A stretch of DNA of 64,000 bases from Candidatus Nanopelagicales bacterium. Lineage in GTDB: Bacteria > Actinomycetota > Actinomycetes > S36-B12. Each line of letters starts with the position of its first letter. Position 1 is the first letter of the stretch. Of this stretch, positions 37,861 to 48,267 are shown one piece after another. A model generated the notes under the pieces. It did no database searches and was not told the origin of the DNA. It saw only the letters and a program-made list of their open reading frames with translations. A program made the position numbers and the translations under genes. The DNA lies in the NCBI GenBank assembly GCA_028687755.1, contig JAQTZL010000001.1, forward strand, positions 1 through 64,000. Direction: 5' to 3'.

Positions 37861-38466
37861 ATGATTGCTTTCATTAAAGGCACGGTGCAAGCGGTAAGCC
37901 ACGATTCAGTAGTTGTCGATATTGGCAGTGTTGGCTTGCAAGCAACATGCACCGCTCCAACAGCATTGTCCCTTCGTGTCGGTGACCGCGTAGAACTCCT
38001 CACTTCGATGGTCATTCGTGAGGATGCATGGACGTTGTATGGATTCACTGACGCAGATGAACGCTCAATTTTCGAACAAGTACAAACAGTTACAGGCATA
38101 GGCCCACGTATTGCGCTTGCTGTGTTGAGCACGATGAACCCAGATGAAGTTCGTAGTGCGATTGCGCATGAAGACCTCAACGCATTGGTAAAAATTCCCG
38201 GTATCGGGCGTAAAGGTGCGCAGCGTTTAGTTCTTGAGCTAAAAGACAAACTCGGTGTGATGTCAGGGGGAGTCGCACAGCGAATCAACAGTGCGCCCAT
38301 GGGTTGGCAAGCATCTGTTGTTGCCGGTTTAATGTCTCTTGGTTGGACTCAACGCGAAGCGGAAAGTGCCGCTGATGCGGTTGCCCCAATGGCTGTTGAA
38401 TTTGGTGACAATCCTGATATTGGAGCGCTACTCAAGGCTGCATTGCGAAGTTTGGATCGCGCATGA
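37861..38466 (+). CDS. ruvA: Holliday junction DNA helicase subunit RuvA
   Basis: 201 residues. [25 protein letters not shown] starts the OB domain; the helix-hairpin-helix pairs appear in [20 protein letters not shown] and [19 protein letters not shown]; domain III at the C-terminus contacts RuvB. ATG 37861 follows ruvC by one base; the upstream GTG is unlikely. Confidence 0.95.
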   Translation: MIAFIKGTVQAVSHDSVVVDIGSVGLQATCTAPTALSLRVGDRVELLTSMVIREDAWTLYGFTDADERSIFEQVQTVTGIGPRIALAVLSTMNPDEVRSAIAHEDLNALVKIPGIGRKGAQRLVLELKDKLGVMSGGVAQRINSAPMGWQASVVAGLMSLGWTQREAESAADAVAPMAVEFGDNPDIGALLKAALRSLDRA

Positions 38467-39491
38467 CCGAACGAATTGTTGACGCTGAACTTACGCCTGA
38501 TGAAGTAGCGATCGAAGGTGCGCTTCGCCCGAAGCAGTTGAGTGACTTCGTTGGTCAAGACCGCGTCAAGCAGCAACTTGGTCTTGTGCTCGAAGCCGCG
38601 AAAATGCGCGGGCGACAAGCCGATCATGTGTTACTCAGCGGCCCACCAGGGCTTGGTAAAACCACGTTAGCTGGCATTATCGCCTCAGAGCTCAATGCGC
38701 CATTGCGCATCACGTCAGGTCCAGCATTGCAACATGCAGGTGATGTCGCGGCAATTTTGTCGTCATTGCAGCCTGGTGAAGTGCTCTTTCTCGACGAGAT
38801 TCATCGCACTTCTCGTTCAGCAGAAGAGATGCTGTATTTGGCGATGGAAGATTTCCGCGTTGATGTCATTGTCGGTAAAGGTCCAGGCGCAACTGCGATT
38901 CCATTGGAAATTGCACCTTTCACGTTGGTTGGCGCGACAACCCGAGCCGGGTTATTGCCTTCACCACTGCGTGATCGTTTTGGCTTTACCGCCCATTTAG
39001 ATTTTTATGATCCGCCTGATTTGGAAGTGATCATTATTCGGTCGGCGGCGCTGTTGGGTGTGCAGCTCGATAAAGAAGGTGCCGCTGAAATCGCTGGCCG
39101 CTGTCGCGGTACCCCTCGAATCGCAAACCGATTATTGCGTCGGGTTCGGGACTGGGCGCAAGTGCACGGCAACGGAGTGGTCGATTTGGCCACTGCTCAT
39201 GCTGCTTTGGATCTGTATGAGGTTGACGCGTTAGGACTCGATCGCATTGACCGTGCGGCCCTAGAGGTTCTAGTCACTCGCTTTGGGGGAGGGCCAGTTG
39301 GTCTGTCTAATTTGGCGGTCGCCATTGGGGAAGAGCCAGAAACCATCGAAACGGTGGCTGAACCGTTCTTGGTCAGATTGGGCATGATCGTGCGCACCCC
39401 TCGTGGGCGAGTAGCCACTGCTGCCGCCTGGCAGCATTTAGGGCTCACGCCGACCGCTCCATTGCAGTCCACCCTCGACCTCGAGGGCTAA
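38463..39491 (+). CDS. ruvB: Holliday junction DNA helicase ATPase RuvB
   Basis: 342 residues. AAA+ motor with Walker [21 protein letters not shown], Walker [19 protein letters not shown], sensor [18 protein letters not shown] and a C-terminal winged helix ([22 protein letters not shown]). It drives branch migration with RuvA. Overlaps ruvA by 4 bp. Confidence 0.97.
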   Translation: MTERIVDAELTPDEVAIEGALRPKQLSDFVGQDRVKQQLGLVLEAAKMRGRQADHVLLSGPPGLGKTTLAGIIASELNAPLRITSGPALQHAGDVAAILSSLQPGEVLFLDEIHRTSRSAEEMLYLAMEDFRVDVIVGKGPGATAIPLEIAPFTLVGATTRAGLLPSPLRDRFGFTAHLDFYDPPDLEVIIIRSAALLGVQLDKEGAAEIAGRCRGTPRIANRLLRRVRDWAQVHGNGVVDLATAHAALDLYEVDALGLDRIDRAALEVLVTRFGGGPVGLSNLAVAIGEEPETIETVAEPFLVRLGMIVRTPRGRVATAAAWQHLGLTPTAPLQSTLDLEG

Positions 39492-39531
39492 GGTAAATGG
39501 CTATTGCCGTTCATTTTTCGACTGGAGCACC

Positions 39532-39843
39532 GTGGACAACCCAACAGGCCTTTTTCTGCCAGTAATACTGGTGGTTGCCTTCTATTTCTTGTTCATCAAG
39601 CCCAATAAGGCACGGCGAAAGCAATTCGCTGAGATGCAATCAAGTGTTGTTCCAGGTGTCCGGGTGATGACCACGTCAGGCATTTTCGGAGTCGTCACGG
39701 CTGTGAATGAGGCAAGTGTTCTTGTGGAGATCGCTCCGAATGTCACGATCGAATTAGTGACTGCAGCGATTGGCCGGGTGATCGTGCCCGAATCAGCCGA
39801 AGCCACACAGCCAACGATCGAATCTCAAGAGGGTGAACACTGA
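39532..39843 (+). CDS. yajC: preprotein translocase subunit YajC
   Basis: 103 residues, GTG start with CTGGAG upstream. One N-terminal transmembrane helix (LFLPVILVVAFYFLFIKPNKARRKQ), then a small domain with the family pattern PGVRVMTTSGIFGVVTAVNEASVLVEIAPNVTIELVTAAIGRV. It associates with SecDF at the membrane. It ends one base into secD. Confidence 0.94.
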   Translation: MDNPTGLFLPVILVVAFYFLFIKPNKARRKQFAEMQSSVVPGVRVMTTSGIFGVVTAVNEASVLVEIAPNVTIELVTAAIGRVIVPESAEATQPTIESQEGEH

Positions 39844-41432
39844 TGGCTCCACGCACAGCAAGTCGCCCGATGCGCTCATTAATGGCACTTGGCATCATCT
39901 TGGTGGGCTTACTGGTCTGGGCGTTTTTCCCGGGCACTGACCACACCATTAAGTTAGGTCTTGATCTTCAGGGCGGAACGCAGGTGATCTTGGTACCCAA
40001 GCCTGTGAAAGCCGGCGCGGAGATCACTGACGATCAATTGCAACAGACCGTCACGATTTTGCGCCAACGTGTTGACAGCCTCGGCGTTGCCGAAGCTGAG
40101 GTAACGACACAAGGCAGCGGTTCGGGTGCGGCAGTCGTGGTGTCAGTGCCCGGCGCAAGCCCTGAACGTCTTGTCGATCTTGTTTCCAAAACGGCATTGT
40201 TGGATTTCCGCCCCGTGTATTCATTGCTGCCAGGGAATGCAACGGTGAGCAAAGGTGAAGCAAAGGGCACCAAGCCAGTTCAAGCAGCGCAACCTGACGC
40301 CGCGTTCCAAACTGCAGCACTTGCTCTTGACTGTACAAATCCCGCCTCATACGCAGGTGGCACTCCAGACGATCCAACACAGTGGTTGGCTACGTGTAAT
40401 AAAACAGGCGGTTCAAAATTCGTTCTTCAACCTGCCTTTATTAAGGGCACCAACGTCACAAGTGCCACAGCTGCATTGCAACAACAAGGTGTGGGCTGGG
40501 TAGTCAATCTTGGCTTCGACTCCGAAGGTGCCAACGCATTAGCGGATGCATCTACCTCACTTTCGAAGTTGCCGGACTGTTCCGTTGGTGGAGCCTCTCC
40601 ATGTAATGCATTTGCGATCGTTCTCGATGGTGTGGTGAGTTCTGCACCACGGTTCAATGAACCAATCCTTGGTGGAACGGCACAGATTGAAGGCAACTTC
40701 AACGCCGATTCAGCCAATGACTTGGCCAACGTACTGAAGTACGGCGCATTGCCAGTAACCCTTGAAGCTGTTGACATCACTTCAGTGTCAGCAACGGTGG
40801 GTGGAGATCAGCTACGTGCAGGCATCATTGCGGGAATGCTCGGCCTTGGCCTTGTCATGCTCTACCTGCTGTTTTATTACCGAGCCCTTGGCGTCATTGC
40901 AATCCTCTCGCTGGCTTTGGCGGGTGTGATCGTGTATCTCACGCTTCTGGTGATGAGTAAAACGATCGGTCTTACTCTGACGCTCGCTGGCGTAGCAGGC
41001 GCGATCGTTGCGGTTGGTATCACGGCCGACTCGTTCATTGTGTACTTCGAGCGCATTCGCGATGAGATTCGCGATGGGCGTACGTTGCGCCAAGCGTGTG
41101 AGTCTGGTTGGTTGCGCGCACGCCGCACTCTTTTGGCAGCCGACTTCATCTCGATTCTCGCTGCAGTCGTGTTGTACATGCTCTCCGTTGGCGGTGTGCG
41201 CGGTTTTGCATTCGTACTTGGATTGACGACTGCGATCGATATCTTGGTCGCGTTTATGTTCACCTATCCACTCACGGTTCTCGTTGGTCGCAATTCTTGG
41301 ATGCAACGGAGTTCAAAGCTCACGGGTCTAGGGCATGCGTCGATAGAAAAGCGTGGGCCAGTAGGTCTCTCAGAGACTTTGGCGTCGAAGCGTCGAAAAG
41401 CTAAGGAATCTACTGAGGAGGTGTCGTCATGA
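39843..41432 (+). CDS. secD: protein translocase subunit SecD
   Basis: 529 residues. TM1 lies at residues 10-28, followed by KLGLDLQGGTQVILVPKP and the large periplasmic-type P1 domain (about residues 40-310, with an actinobacterial insertion around 130-210). Five more helices form the RND-like half (LRAGIIAGMLGLGLVMLYLLFYYRALG, ADSFIVYFERIRDE). It uses the proton gradient to pull exported proteins. Overlaps secF by 4 bp. Confidence 0.95.
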   Translation: MAPRTASRPMRSLMALGIILVGLLVWAFFPGTDHTIKLGLDLQGGTQVILVPKPVKAGAEITDDQLQQTVTILRQRVDSLGVAEAEVTTQGSGSGAAVVVSVPGASPERLVDLVSKTALLDFRPVYSLLPGNATVSKGEAKGTKPVQAAQPDAAFQTAALALDCTNPASYAGGTPDDPTQWLATCNKTGGSKFVLQPAFIKGTNVTSATAALQQQGVGWVVNLGFDSEGANALADASTSLSKLPDCSVGGASPCNAFAIVLDGVVSSAPRFNEPILGGTAQIEGNFNADSANDLANVLKYGALPVTLEAVDITSVSATVGGDQLRAGIIAGMLGLGLVMLYLLFYYRALGVIAILSLALAGVIVYLTLLVMSKTIGLTLTLAGVAGAIVAVGITADSFIVYFERIRDEIRDGRTLRQACESGWLRARRTLLAADFISILAAVVLYMLSVGGVRGFAFVLGLTTAIDILVAFMFTYPLTVLVGRNSWMQRSSKLTGLGHASIEKRGPVGLSETLASKRRKAKESTEEVSS

Positions 41433-42523
41433 GTCGCCTTGGAAATCTTGGTCAACGGTTGTACGACGGGAAGTCTTCGATTGACTTCGTCGGAAAACGT
41501 AAAACTTGGTATGTCGTATCGACATGCATCTTGATCGTGGCTATCGGATCGTTATTGATTCGTGGTTTGAATCTTGGCATCGAATTCCGTGGCGGCGCCG
41601 ATTTCAGTTTGCCTAACGCATCCTGCTCGGTAGAGCAGGCGCGAGCCGTAGCGGAAGCGAAAACAGGTGCTCAGTCAATTGTCACAGTTACCGGCAACGG
41701 CACTGTGCGTGTGCAAACGGAGCCGATAACGACAGCGGAAAGTGCAGAAGTTGCATCCGCCCTGTCAAAAACCTGCAGCGTTCCAGTTGATCAGATCAAG
41801 ATCCAAGTTGTAGGGCCAACTTGGGGTAGTGAGATCAGCAAAAAGGCGATTCAAGGCCTGATTGTGTTCATTATTTTGGTGACACTATTTATGTCGATCT
41901 ATTTCGAATGGCGAATGGCGGTCGCAGGTCTCATTGCTCTTGCTCACGACCTCATCATCACCGTGGGTTTGTATTCACTCTTCGGCCTTGAAGTTACGCC
42001 GGCAACGGTGATCGGAATCCTGACCATCTTGGGTTACTCCTTGTACGACACGGTTGTGGTGTTCGACAAGGTGAAGGAAAACACGGCGAATATCTCTGGC
42101 CAATCAGTGCTGACGTATAGCGAGGCTGCAAACCTTGCTGTGAATCAAACGCTTATCCGCAGTATCAATACATCGATCGTTGCGTTGCTTCCTGTTCTCG
42201 CAATCATTGTGGTGGGTGCTGGTTTACTAGGCGCCGGAACACTGCTTGACCTTGCTGTTGCTCTTGCAATTGGTATGGCTGCCGGCGCCTACTCATCGAT
42301 CTTCGTTGCCACTCCGTTCCTTGCGCAACTCAAGGAAAAGCAACCGTCAATGATCGCGCTCACGAAACGCGTTCAGGCTCGTCGCGCGCAGGCCCAAAAG
42401 AAAGTCGAAGATGGTGGCACCGAAGAGTTCGATGCTAATGGCCATGCAATCACGACCTTGGTTGATGCCGGCGTTCGTGCTCAACCTAAGAAGCTGCCGC
42501 GCTCTAAGCGACCGAAGAAGTAA
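41429..42523 (+). CDS. secF: protein translocase subunit SecF
   Basis: 364 residues. TM1 near residues 27-46, NLGIEFRGGADFSL as the conserved periplasmic start, then helices with GLYSLFGLEVTPATVIGILTILGYSLYDTVVVFDKVKEN, the SecF hallmark, and RSINTSIVALLPVLAI. A basic cytoplasmic tail ends PKKLPRSKRPKK. Works with SecD and YajC. Confidence 0.95.
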   Translation: MSRLGNLGQRLYDGKSSIDFVGKRKTWYVVSTCILIVAIGSLLIRGLNLGIEFRGGADFSLPNASCSVEQARAVAEAKTGAQSIVTVTGNGTVRVQTEPITTAESAEVASALSKTCSVPVDQIKIQVVGPTWGSEISKKAIQGLIVFIILVTLFMSIYFEWRMAVAGLIALAHDLIITVGLYSLFGLEVTPATVIGILTILGYSLYDTVVVFDKVKENTANISGQSVLTYSEAANLAVNQTLIRSINTSIVALLPVLAIIVVGAGLLGAGTLLDLAVALAIGMAAGAYSSIFVATPFLAQLKEKQPSMIALTKRVQARRAQAQKKVEDGGTEEFDANGHAITTLVDAGVRAQPKKLPRSKRPKK

Positions 42524-42525
42524 TC

Positions 42526-43062
42526 GTGCAAGCTGAAGTCGAAAAGTTACTGCGGGCCAATATCCGACTGATTGAAGATTGGCCAATGCCTGGCGTGAAA
42601 TTCCAAGACCTGACTGGGCTTATGTCAGATGGTGCCGCATTTAGAGCCGTCATCGATGAAATCAATCGTGAACTCAATGGAGATCACATTGATCAAATCG
42701 TTGGCATCGAAGCCCGAGGGTTTCCCTATGGTGCTGCCCTCGCTGCCAGTCGTGGAGCGGGTTTCACCACCGCCCGCAAACCTGGAAAGCTCCCTCCAGA
42801 GGTATTCGCTCTGGACTATGAACTTGAGTATGGAACTGCCACATTGGAATTACATACGCACGCTCTGGGGCTTGGTAGCAAAGTCGTTATCGTCGACGAT
42901 GTGTTGGCTACAGGTGGTACCGCGGGTGCGTGTATCGATCTGGTCCGACAAACGGGTGCCGAAGTGATTGCTCTCGTTGTAATTATGGAGATCGAGTTCT
43001 TGCAAGGGCGGGCCAAATGTGATGAGCGCGGTGTGCCTGTGATTGCACTGCTACGCGACTAA
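42526..43062 (+). CDS. apt: adenine phosphoribosyltransferase
   Basis: 178 residues, GTG start 2 bp after sec[20 protein letters not shown] at the N-terminus, [20 protein letters not shown], and the PRPP-binding loop [20 protein letters not shown] define Apt. It salvages adenine to AMP. The apt-rel adjacency matches Rv2584c-Rv2583c. Confidence 0.95.
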   Translation: MQAEVEKLLRANIRLIEDWPMPGVKFQDLTGLMSDGAAFRAVIDEINRELNGDHIDQIVGIEARGFPYGAALAASRGAGFTTARKPGKLPPEVFALDYELEYGTATLELHTHALGLGSKVVIVDDVLATGGTAGACIDLVRQTGAEVIALVVIMEIEFLQGRAKCDERGVPVIALLRD

Positions 43063-43102
43063 TCAATCTACAATCTGTAGCAAGTCCTATTTGAGGAGCG
43101 CC

Positions 43103-45382
43103 GTGAGCAAGGAAGCACCGCTTCCCACGGAGCTGACAACAGCTCCGGTTATTGCCGCGCCCGAGTCCAGCCGTGGCCGTTCGCGTTTACCAATTTTTGG
43201 TAATCAGCGACGAACGCACCCTGAACTTGATCGTCTTCTTCGCACGCTGCGCCAGTATCACCCAAAAGCAGATGCACGTTTGGTGGAGAGAGCGTATGAA
43301 ACTGCTGCCTATCTTCATCGCGATCATCGTCGTCGCAGTGGCGATGCCTACATCACTCATCCGGTCGCTGTGGCCGAAATTTTGGCTGACCTTGGTTTGG
43401 GTGGAGCTACATTAGCCGCAGCTCTGCTCCACGACACCGTCGAAGACACAGGTTATTCACTTGAAACGCTTCGCGAAGATTTTGGGGATGAAGTCGCAGC
43501 TCTTGTTGATGGAGTTACCAAGCTTGACAAGGTGAAGTTCGGCGATGCCACTACAGCTGAAACAGTTCGCAAAATGGTTGTCGCGATGGCGCGCGATATC
43601 AGAGTGCTCATGATCAAGCTTGCTGATCGCCTCCACAACATGCGCACCCTGCGTTTCATGAGCGAGGAAAAGCAGCAGATCAAAGCTCGCGAAACCTTGG
43701 AAATCTACGCTCCTTTGGCTCATCGTTTGGGCTTGAATACAGTCAAATGGGAGTTAGAAGACCTCGCTTTCGCGACTCTGTATCCGAAAATGTACGAAGA
43801 AATTGTCCGTCTCGTGGCCGAACGAGCACCACAACGCGACCGGTATCTAGAAGAAGTCATAACTGACATCGAAGCTGATTTGCGGGCAAACAAAATCAAG
43901 GGCACGGTGACCGGCCGACCTAAGCACTATTACTCGGTTTATCAAAAAATGATCGTGCGTGGTCGGGATTTCGGTGATATTTACGATCTAGTTGGTCTTC
44001 GCATTCTCGTTGATGACATGCGCGACTGCTATGGAGTGCTGGGCGCAATACATGCCAAGTGGAGTCCAATGCCCGGTCGCTTCAAGGACTACATCGCAAT
44101 GCCGAAGTTCAACATGTATCAATCGCTACACACCACAGTGATTGGGCCTGGCGGTAAGCCAGTTGAAATTCAAATTCGAACGTATGACATGCACAACGCT
44201 TCCGAGTTCGGTGTTGCTGCGCATTGGCGCTACAAGCAAGGCGGAGATCAAACAGGAAAACAGGGGCCAGACGATTACGGGTGGTTGCGGCAACTGGTCG
44301 AGTGGCAAAAGGAAACAGAAGATCCTGATGAATTCATGGATCAACTTCGTTATGACCTTGGTTCATCGGAAGTGTTCGTGTTTACGCCAAAAGGTGATGT
44401 CATCGCGCTACCGACTGGTGCAACTCCGGTTGATTTTGCCTACACGGTTCACACTGAAGTTGGGCACCGGTGTGTAGGTGCTCGGGTGAACGGCAAGTTA
44501 GTACCGCTTGAGTCTTCCCTCAACAATGGCGATGTCATCGAGATTTTCACTTCAAAAGCCGAAGGTGCGGGTCCAAGTAGGGACTGGCTTACCTATGTTG
44601 CATCAGCCCGAGCGAAAAGCAAGATTAAGGCATGGTTCTCTCACGCTCGTAGAGATGAAGCTATCGAGCAAGGTAAGGATGCCATTGTCCGCGCAATGCG
44701 TAAGCAGGGGCTTCCACTGCAACGGATGATGAACACGCAGTCGCTCAACGCTATTGCTGTTGATCTACATCTAAGTGACATCACAGATCTTTATGCAGCC
44801 GTGGGCGAGAGCAAGATCAGTGCTCCTGCGGTTATTCAACGGTTGATTGATGCTGCTGGTGGCGTTGACCAAGCCGCTGATGATGCTGCTGAGGCTCTCA
44901 CACCAACTCGGGCTCAGCGTCGAGAGGCGCGCAGTGCCAACGATGTCGGCATCGTGGTTAATGGCACAGATGATGTGTGGGTAAAACTGGCAAAGTGCTG
45001 CACCCCAGTTCCGGGTGACGAAATTCTGGGTTTTGTTACTCGGGGAAGCGGTGTTTCCGTTCATCGAACTGATTGCATCAACGTGCCTAGTCTGCGCCAA
45101 CAACCTGACCGACTTGTTGATGTGTCATGGGCGCCCACGGCAAGCAGTGTGTTCTTGGTCAACATTCAAGTTGAAGCACTTGACCGTGCGCGACTTTTGT
45201 CAGATGTCACTCGAGCACTTTCCGACACACATGTAAATATTTTGAGCGCTTCGGTCACGACAACCCGTGATCGCATAGCGATGTCGCGATTCACATTCGA
45301 AATGGCCGATCCAAAGCATCTTGGATCAGTAATCAAGGCTGTGCGAAGTGTGGAAGGCGTCTACGACGCTTACCGCGTGTAA
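43103..45382 (+). CDS. rel: bifunctional (p)ppGpp synthetase/hydrolase Rel
   Basis: 759 residues, GTG start with TTGAGGAG upstream; TACAAT at 43069-43074 may be its -10 box. The HD hydrolase domain has [10 protein letters not shown] and LLHDTVEDT with intact H-D-x-x-E-D; the synthetase domain has [31 protein letters not shown] and [24 protein letters not shown] follows ([24 protein letters not shown]), then the zinc-finger-like [17 protein letters not shown] and a C-terminal ACT domain. It controls the stringent response; both activities look intact. Confidence 0.96.
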   Translation: MSKEAPLPTELTTAPVIAAPESSRGRSRLPIFGNQRRTHPELDRLLRTLRQYHPKADARLVERAYETAAYLHRDHRRRSGDAYITHPVAVAEILADLGLGGATLAAALLHDTVEDTGYSLETLREDFGDEVAALVDGVTKLDKVKFGDATTAETVRKMVVAMARDIRVLMIKLADRLHNMRTLRFMSEEKQQIKARETLEIYAPLAHRLGLNTVKWELEDLAFATLYPKMYEEIVRLVAERAPQRDRYLEEVITDIEADLRANKIKGTVTGRPKHYYSVYQKMIVRGRDFGDIYDLVGLRILVDDMRDCYGVLGAIHAKWSPMPGRFKDYIAMPKFNMYQSLHTTVIGPGGKPVEIQIRTYDMHNASEFGVAAHWRYKQGGDQTGKQGPDDYGWLRQLVEWQKETEDPDEFMDQLRYDLGSSEVFVFTPKGDVIALPTGATPVDFAYTVHTEVGHRCVGARVNGKLVPLESSLNNGDVIEIFTSKAEGAGPSRDWLTYVASARAKSKIKAWFSHARRDEAIEQGKDAIVRAMRKQGLPLQRMMNTQSLNAIAVDLHLSDITDLYAAVGESKISAPAVIQRLIDAAGGVDQAADDAAEALTPTRAQRREARSANDVGIVVNGTDDVWVKLAKCCTPVPGDEILGFVTRGSGVSVHRTDCINVPSLRQQPDRLVDVSWAPTASSVFLVNIQVEALDRARLLSDVTRALSDTHVNILSASVTTTRDRIAMSRFTFEMADPKHLGSVIKAVRSVEGVYDAYRV

Positions 45383-45394
45383 GTCTTAATTCGC

Positions 45395-46711
45395 TTAACT
45401 CTTGAATTCCTTGGCTGCAGCTGATGCTGCATCAAGTAAGGCCTTGGTGGACGCGATCGTTGCTTCAAGTTTCGTGACATCAGATGACTTACCTGCGGCT
45501 TTGGCGGCCGCCAATTGAGCTTCTAGTTTCGCTAATCCATCAGCAAAAGCATTTGCTGTTGATTCAGCACGTGCTCGTGACTCTGGATTGGATCGCTTCC
45601 AGCTGTTTGCTTCCTCAGACCGAATTGCGTCTTCGACTTTCTTGAGACGGCGTTCGAGGCGATCCCGATCTGCCTTGGGAAGGTCTCCGGCTTTATCCCA
45701 GCGATCCTGAATCGAACGCAAGGTTTGCTTGGAACCCTTGAGGTTTTCCGCAATGTTGATGGATTCAGCTTCTACGACAAGCGCTTCCTTAGCGGGCACG
45801 TTTACCTTGAGTTCTTCTTCGGCAGCACTTTCAACTGCAACCCGATTGGTATAGAACGCATCCTGAGCCGCCTTGAATCGTTTCCAGAGCTTGTCTTCAT
45901 CGCGCTTTGACGTACGCGGAGCGTTCTTCCAGTCCTGCATCAAATCGCGCAGTTTCTTGGATGTATTCACCCAATCAGTTGAGGTTGCCAATGCTTCAGC
46001 GGATGCAATCAATTCACGCTTCTTTGATGTTGCATCTTTGCGTTGTGATTCAACCTCATTGAAATGTGCACGGCGACGTTTATCGAACGCTGCACGAGCA
46101 GCACTGATGCGCTTCCATATTTCTTGTTCGGAAGTGCGATCCATACGTGGCAACGATTTCCACTCTTCGATCATGGTTGCGAATCGTTCGCTCGTTGTCT
46201 TCCAATTTGTGCTATCTGCCAATGATTCAGCTTCAACGGCAAGAGCATCGCGCTGGGCATTAGCTGCCGCCTTCTGGGCCGCCTTTGCTGCTTGTTGCGC
46301 AACCTTGGCCTGCTCGATTGCACTTTCAAGCGTTGAAATCTTTGTGAGCAGTAGTGCCGTGTCGCCGACATAGGAGCGTGCAGTCACTGCTTCGCGCACA
46401 TGGGTGAGAGCCAATGTTGCTTGCTCGGCGTTGGTATGACCATCTGACAAACGAGCTGATGTGAGATCAAGTTCCACGACGAGGTCATCAAATTTACGTC
46501 CGAAGAACGCCAAACCTTCAGCTGGAGGTCCAGCAACCCACTGACCTACAACGACTTCACCCTCAGGAGCCAAGAGCACCACAGTTCCATCAGCATCAAC
46601 GCGACCGAACTTGCTTGGATCGCTGGCTGCTGGCGCCGCAACTACCGCCGCTGGCGTAGGGCGTCGCATTGCTGCAGGTGTAGGGATCGCACCTGGCAAA
46701 GGGTTGGTCAT
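45395..46711 (-). CDS. DUF349 repeat protein
   Basis: 438 residues. After an N-terminal beta-rich region (PSKFGRVDADGTVVLLAPEGEVVVGQW), three DUF349 units of about 75-80 residues follow, each with the W-x2-x-R/K pattern: MIEEWKSLPRMDRTSEQEIWKRI, LMQDWKNAPRTSKRDEDKLWKRF and IQDRWDKAGDLPKADRDRLERR. The region is mostly helical with coiled-coil character, and a last coiled-coil segment ends near 438. Function is not established for the family; the position next to rel is common in actinobacteria. AGGAAGG precedes ATG 46711. Confidence 0.88.
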   Translation of the reverse strand: MTNPLPGAIPTPAAMRRPTPAAVVAAPAASDPSKFGRVDADGTVVLLAPEGEVVVGQWVAGPPAEGLAFFGRKFDDLVVELDLTSARLSDGHTNAEQATLALTHVREAVTARSYVGDTALLLTKISTLESAIEQAKVAQQAAKAAQKAAANAQRDALAVEAESLADSTNWKTTSERFATMIEEWKSLPRMDRTSEQEIWKRISAARAAFDKRRRAHFNEVESQRKDATSKKRELIASAEALATSTDWVNTSKKLRDLMQDWKNAPRTSKRDEDKLWKRFKAAQDAFYTNRVAVESAAEEELKVNVPAKEALVVEAESINIAENLKGSKQTLRSIQDRWDKAGDLPKADRDRLERRLKKVEDAIRSEEANSWKRSNPESRARAESTANAFADGLAKLEAQLAAAKAAGKSSDVTKLEATIASTKALLDAASAAAKEFKS

Positions 46712-46750
46712 GTCGTGCCTTCCTGTGAAAGTCCCACGCTACCGGTGTGG

Positions 46751-47512
46751 CTATGTACCTTGGACGGTTGCCCGCTCAATCACGACTGGTTGAGCAGGTG
46801 CCCCATCGCTTGAACCCCCGGTAACGCCCACTGCCGCAATTTCCTGAACCAGATCAAGGCCAGAAGTGACTGTGCCCCAGATCGTGTAGTTGGGCGGCAA
46901 GGTGGTGTCTTGGTAGACCACGAAGAATTGTGATCCTGAGGTGCCAGGTCCTGCGTTAGCCATGGCAACAGTTCCGGCGGGGTAATTCACGCCAGCCCCA
47001 GTAGGGAGGTTTTCATCGGGAACCGTGTATCCAGGGCCACCCGAGCCAGAGCCAGTTGGGTCACCACACTGCAACACATAAATCCCGCTTGTCGTGAGGC
47101 GGTGACACGGGGTTTGGTTGTAGTAGCCCTTTTTGGCCAAGAAAATCTCTGATGCCACCGTGGCTGGTGCCTGCTTTGCGGAGGTAGCAATCACGATTGG
47201 TCCGCAGTTGGTCGTCAAAACGATTTGGGTGCCCTCAGCGATGGAACTGTCGGGCGTAGGTGCTGCCTGATAAGACTGTGGAGTGGTCGTGGTCGTGGTG
47301 GGCCCCGTGCATTCGAGCGCAGCAGCAGAGGATGACGAATCTCGCCCGACTAACACCCAACCCACGGCACCGATAACCAACACAGCAACCACGATTGCCG
47401 CGGCGATCTGCTGGTTACGGCGTTTGTGATGACCGGTCGAGCCATTGCGGGTTTGTTGACGTTCGTATTTGGCACGGGCCAGATCACGCTGGCGCTTATT
47501 GCTACTGCTCAC
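46751..47512 (-). CDS. membrane-anchored cyclophilin-type peptidyl-prolyl isomerase
   Basis: 253 residues from GTG 47512. A basic cytoplasmic head (SSSNKRQRDLARAKYERQQ) leads into one transmembrane helix (QQIAAAIVVAVLVIGAVGWVLVG), a Thr-rich linker, and an extracytoplasmic cyclophilin domain: IATSAKQAPATVASEIFLAKKGYYNQTPCHRL, GTVAMANAGPGTSGSQFFVVY, and NYTIWGTVTSGLDLV. It probably speeds folding of exported proteins. It is the counterpart of Rv2582 (PpiB). The GTG fits the TACACT-N6 leaderless pattern; earlier in-frame codons overlap the divergent gene. Confidence 0.87.
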   Translation of the reverse strand: MSSSNKRQRDLARAKYERQQTRNGSTGHHKRRNQQIAAAIVVAVLVIGAVGWVLVGRDSSSSAAALECTGPTTTTTTPQSYQAAPTPDSSIAEGTQIVLTTNCGPIVIATSAKQAPATVASEIFLAKKGYYNQTPCHRLTTSGIYVLQCGDPTGSGSGGPGYTVPDENLPTGAGVNYPAGTVAMANAGPGTSGSQFFVVYQDTTLPPNYTIWGTVTSGLDLVQEIAAVGVTGGSSDGAPAQPVVIERATVQGT

Positions 47513-47518
47513 CACTGG

Positions 47519-47524
47519 AGTGTA
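47519..47524 (-). promoter_or_regulatory. putative leaderless -10 box (TACACT-N6-GTG)
   Basis: On the minus strand TACACT ends six bases before GTG 47512 (the N6 includes a preceding GTG at 47515). It decides between the two adjacent GTG codons. Confidence 0.5.
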
Positions 47525-47544
47525 AATGCGCAATGGTGCGGCGG

Positions 47545-47550
47545 TAGGCT
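47545..47550 (+). promoter_or_regulatory. putative leaderless -10 box (TAGGCT-N7-GTG)
   Basis: TAGGCT ends seven bases before GTG 47558. With the opposite TACACT box it makes a compact divergent promoter pair within 46 bp. Confidence 0.45.
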
Positions 47551-47557
47551 CGGGCGC

Positions 47558-48265
47558 GTGATTGTGGCGGGATTTCCAGCAGGTTCGTGGGGAACGAATT
47601 GCTTCGTTATTGCCCCCGCGGCAGGTGAGCCCTGTCTGATTATTGATCCTGGTCAAGACTCAATTTCTGGAGTCATGGAAATTGTCCGGGAAAACAAGTT
47701 AAAGCCCGCTGCCGTGCTGATCACCCATGGGCATATTGATCACGCTTGGTCAGTAGCCCCGCTGACTCACGACTTCGCAATTCCGGCATTCATTCATGCA
47801 GATGATCGCGCTCGATTGGCAGATCTGGCTGGATCAACAATTGCTGCAAATCGTGAGGCGTTACTTGCGATGACTAAGGGCGAGTTGGAATTAACTGAGC
47901 CAGAAGATGTTCGCCTGGTAACTGACGACGAAGTGCTCGACATGGCTGGACTCAAAATGCGGGTGCGCCATGCTCCCGGTCACACCGAAGGCTCCGTTGT
48001 TTTTGAGCGTGCAGGTGATGATGAAACTCCACCGCTGATGTTTGCTGGTGATTTGCTCTTCCAAGGAAGTATTGGCAGAACCGACCTTGAGGGCGGCTCC
48101 ATGGCAGACATGCAGCGTTCACTGGAGCGCATTGTGTTGACTGCAGATGACCAAATGATTGTGCTACCAGGTCACGGTCCGCAAACAACGATTGGTCAAG
48201 AGCGGGTCTCGAATCCTTTTCTTCAAAAAAACAATCCATATTTTCCAGCCCGGACCGGTTTGTAG
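47558..48265 (+). CDS. metallo-beta-lactamase fold hydrolase, glyoxalase II-like
   Basis: 235 residues. The metal-binding motif is [10 protein letters not shown], followed by [31 protein letters not shown] and [14 protein letters not shown], i.e. all the His/Asp ligands of hydroxyacylglutathione-hydrolase-like enzymes. [20 protein letters not shown] opens the domain. Actinobacteria usually lack glutathione, so the natural thioester is probably a mycothiol or CoA adduct; inferred. It sits at the place of Rv2581c, 2 bp before hisS. GTG 47564 is an alternative start. Confidence 0.88.
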   Translation: MIVAGFPAGSWGTNCFVIAPAAGEPCLIIDPGQDSISGVMEIVRENKLKPAAVLITHGHIDHAWSVAPLTHDFAIPAFIHADDRARLADLAGSTIAANREALLAMTKGELELTEPEDVRLVTDDEVLDMAGLKMRVRHAPGHTEGSVVFERAGDDETPPLMFAGDLLFQGSIGRTDLEGGSMADMQRSLERIVLTADDQMIVLPGHGPQTTIGQERVSNPFLQKNNPYFPARTGL

Positions 48266-48267
48266 TC

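Noticed and set aside
40812..41306. Antisense frame of 164 residues in secD
   Set aside because: Composition is typical of a complementary-strand shadow and secD is conserved here.
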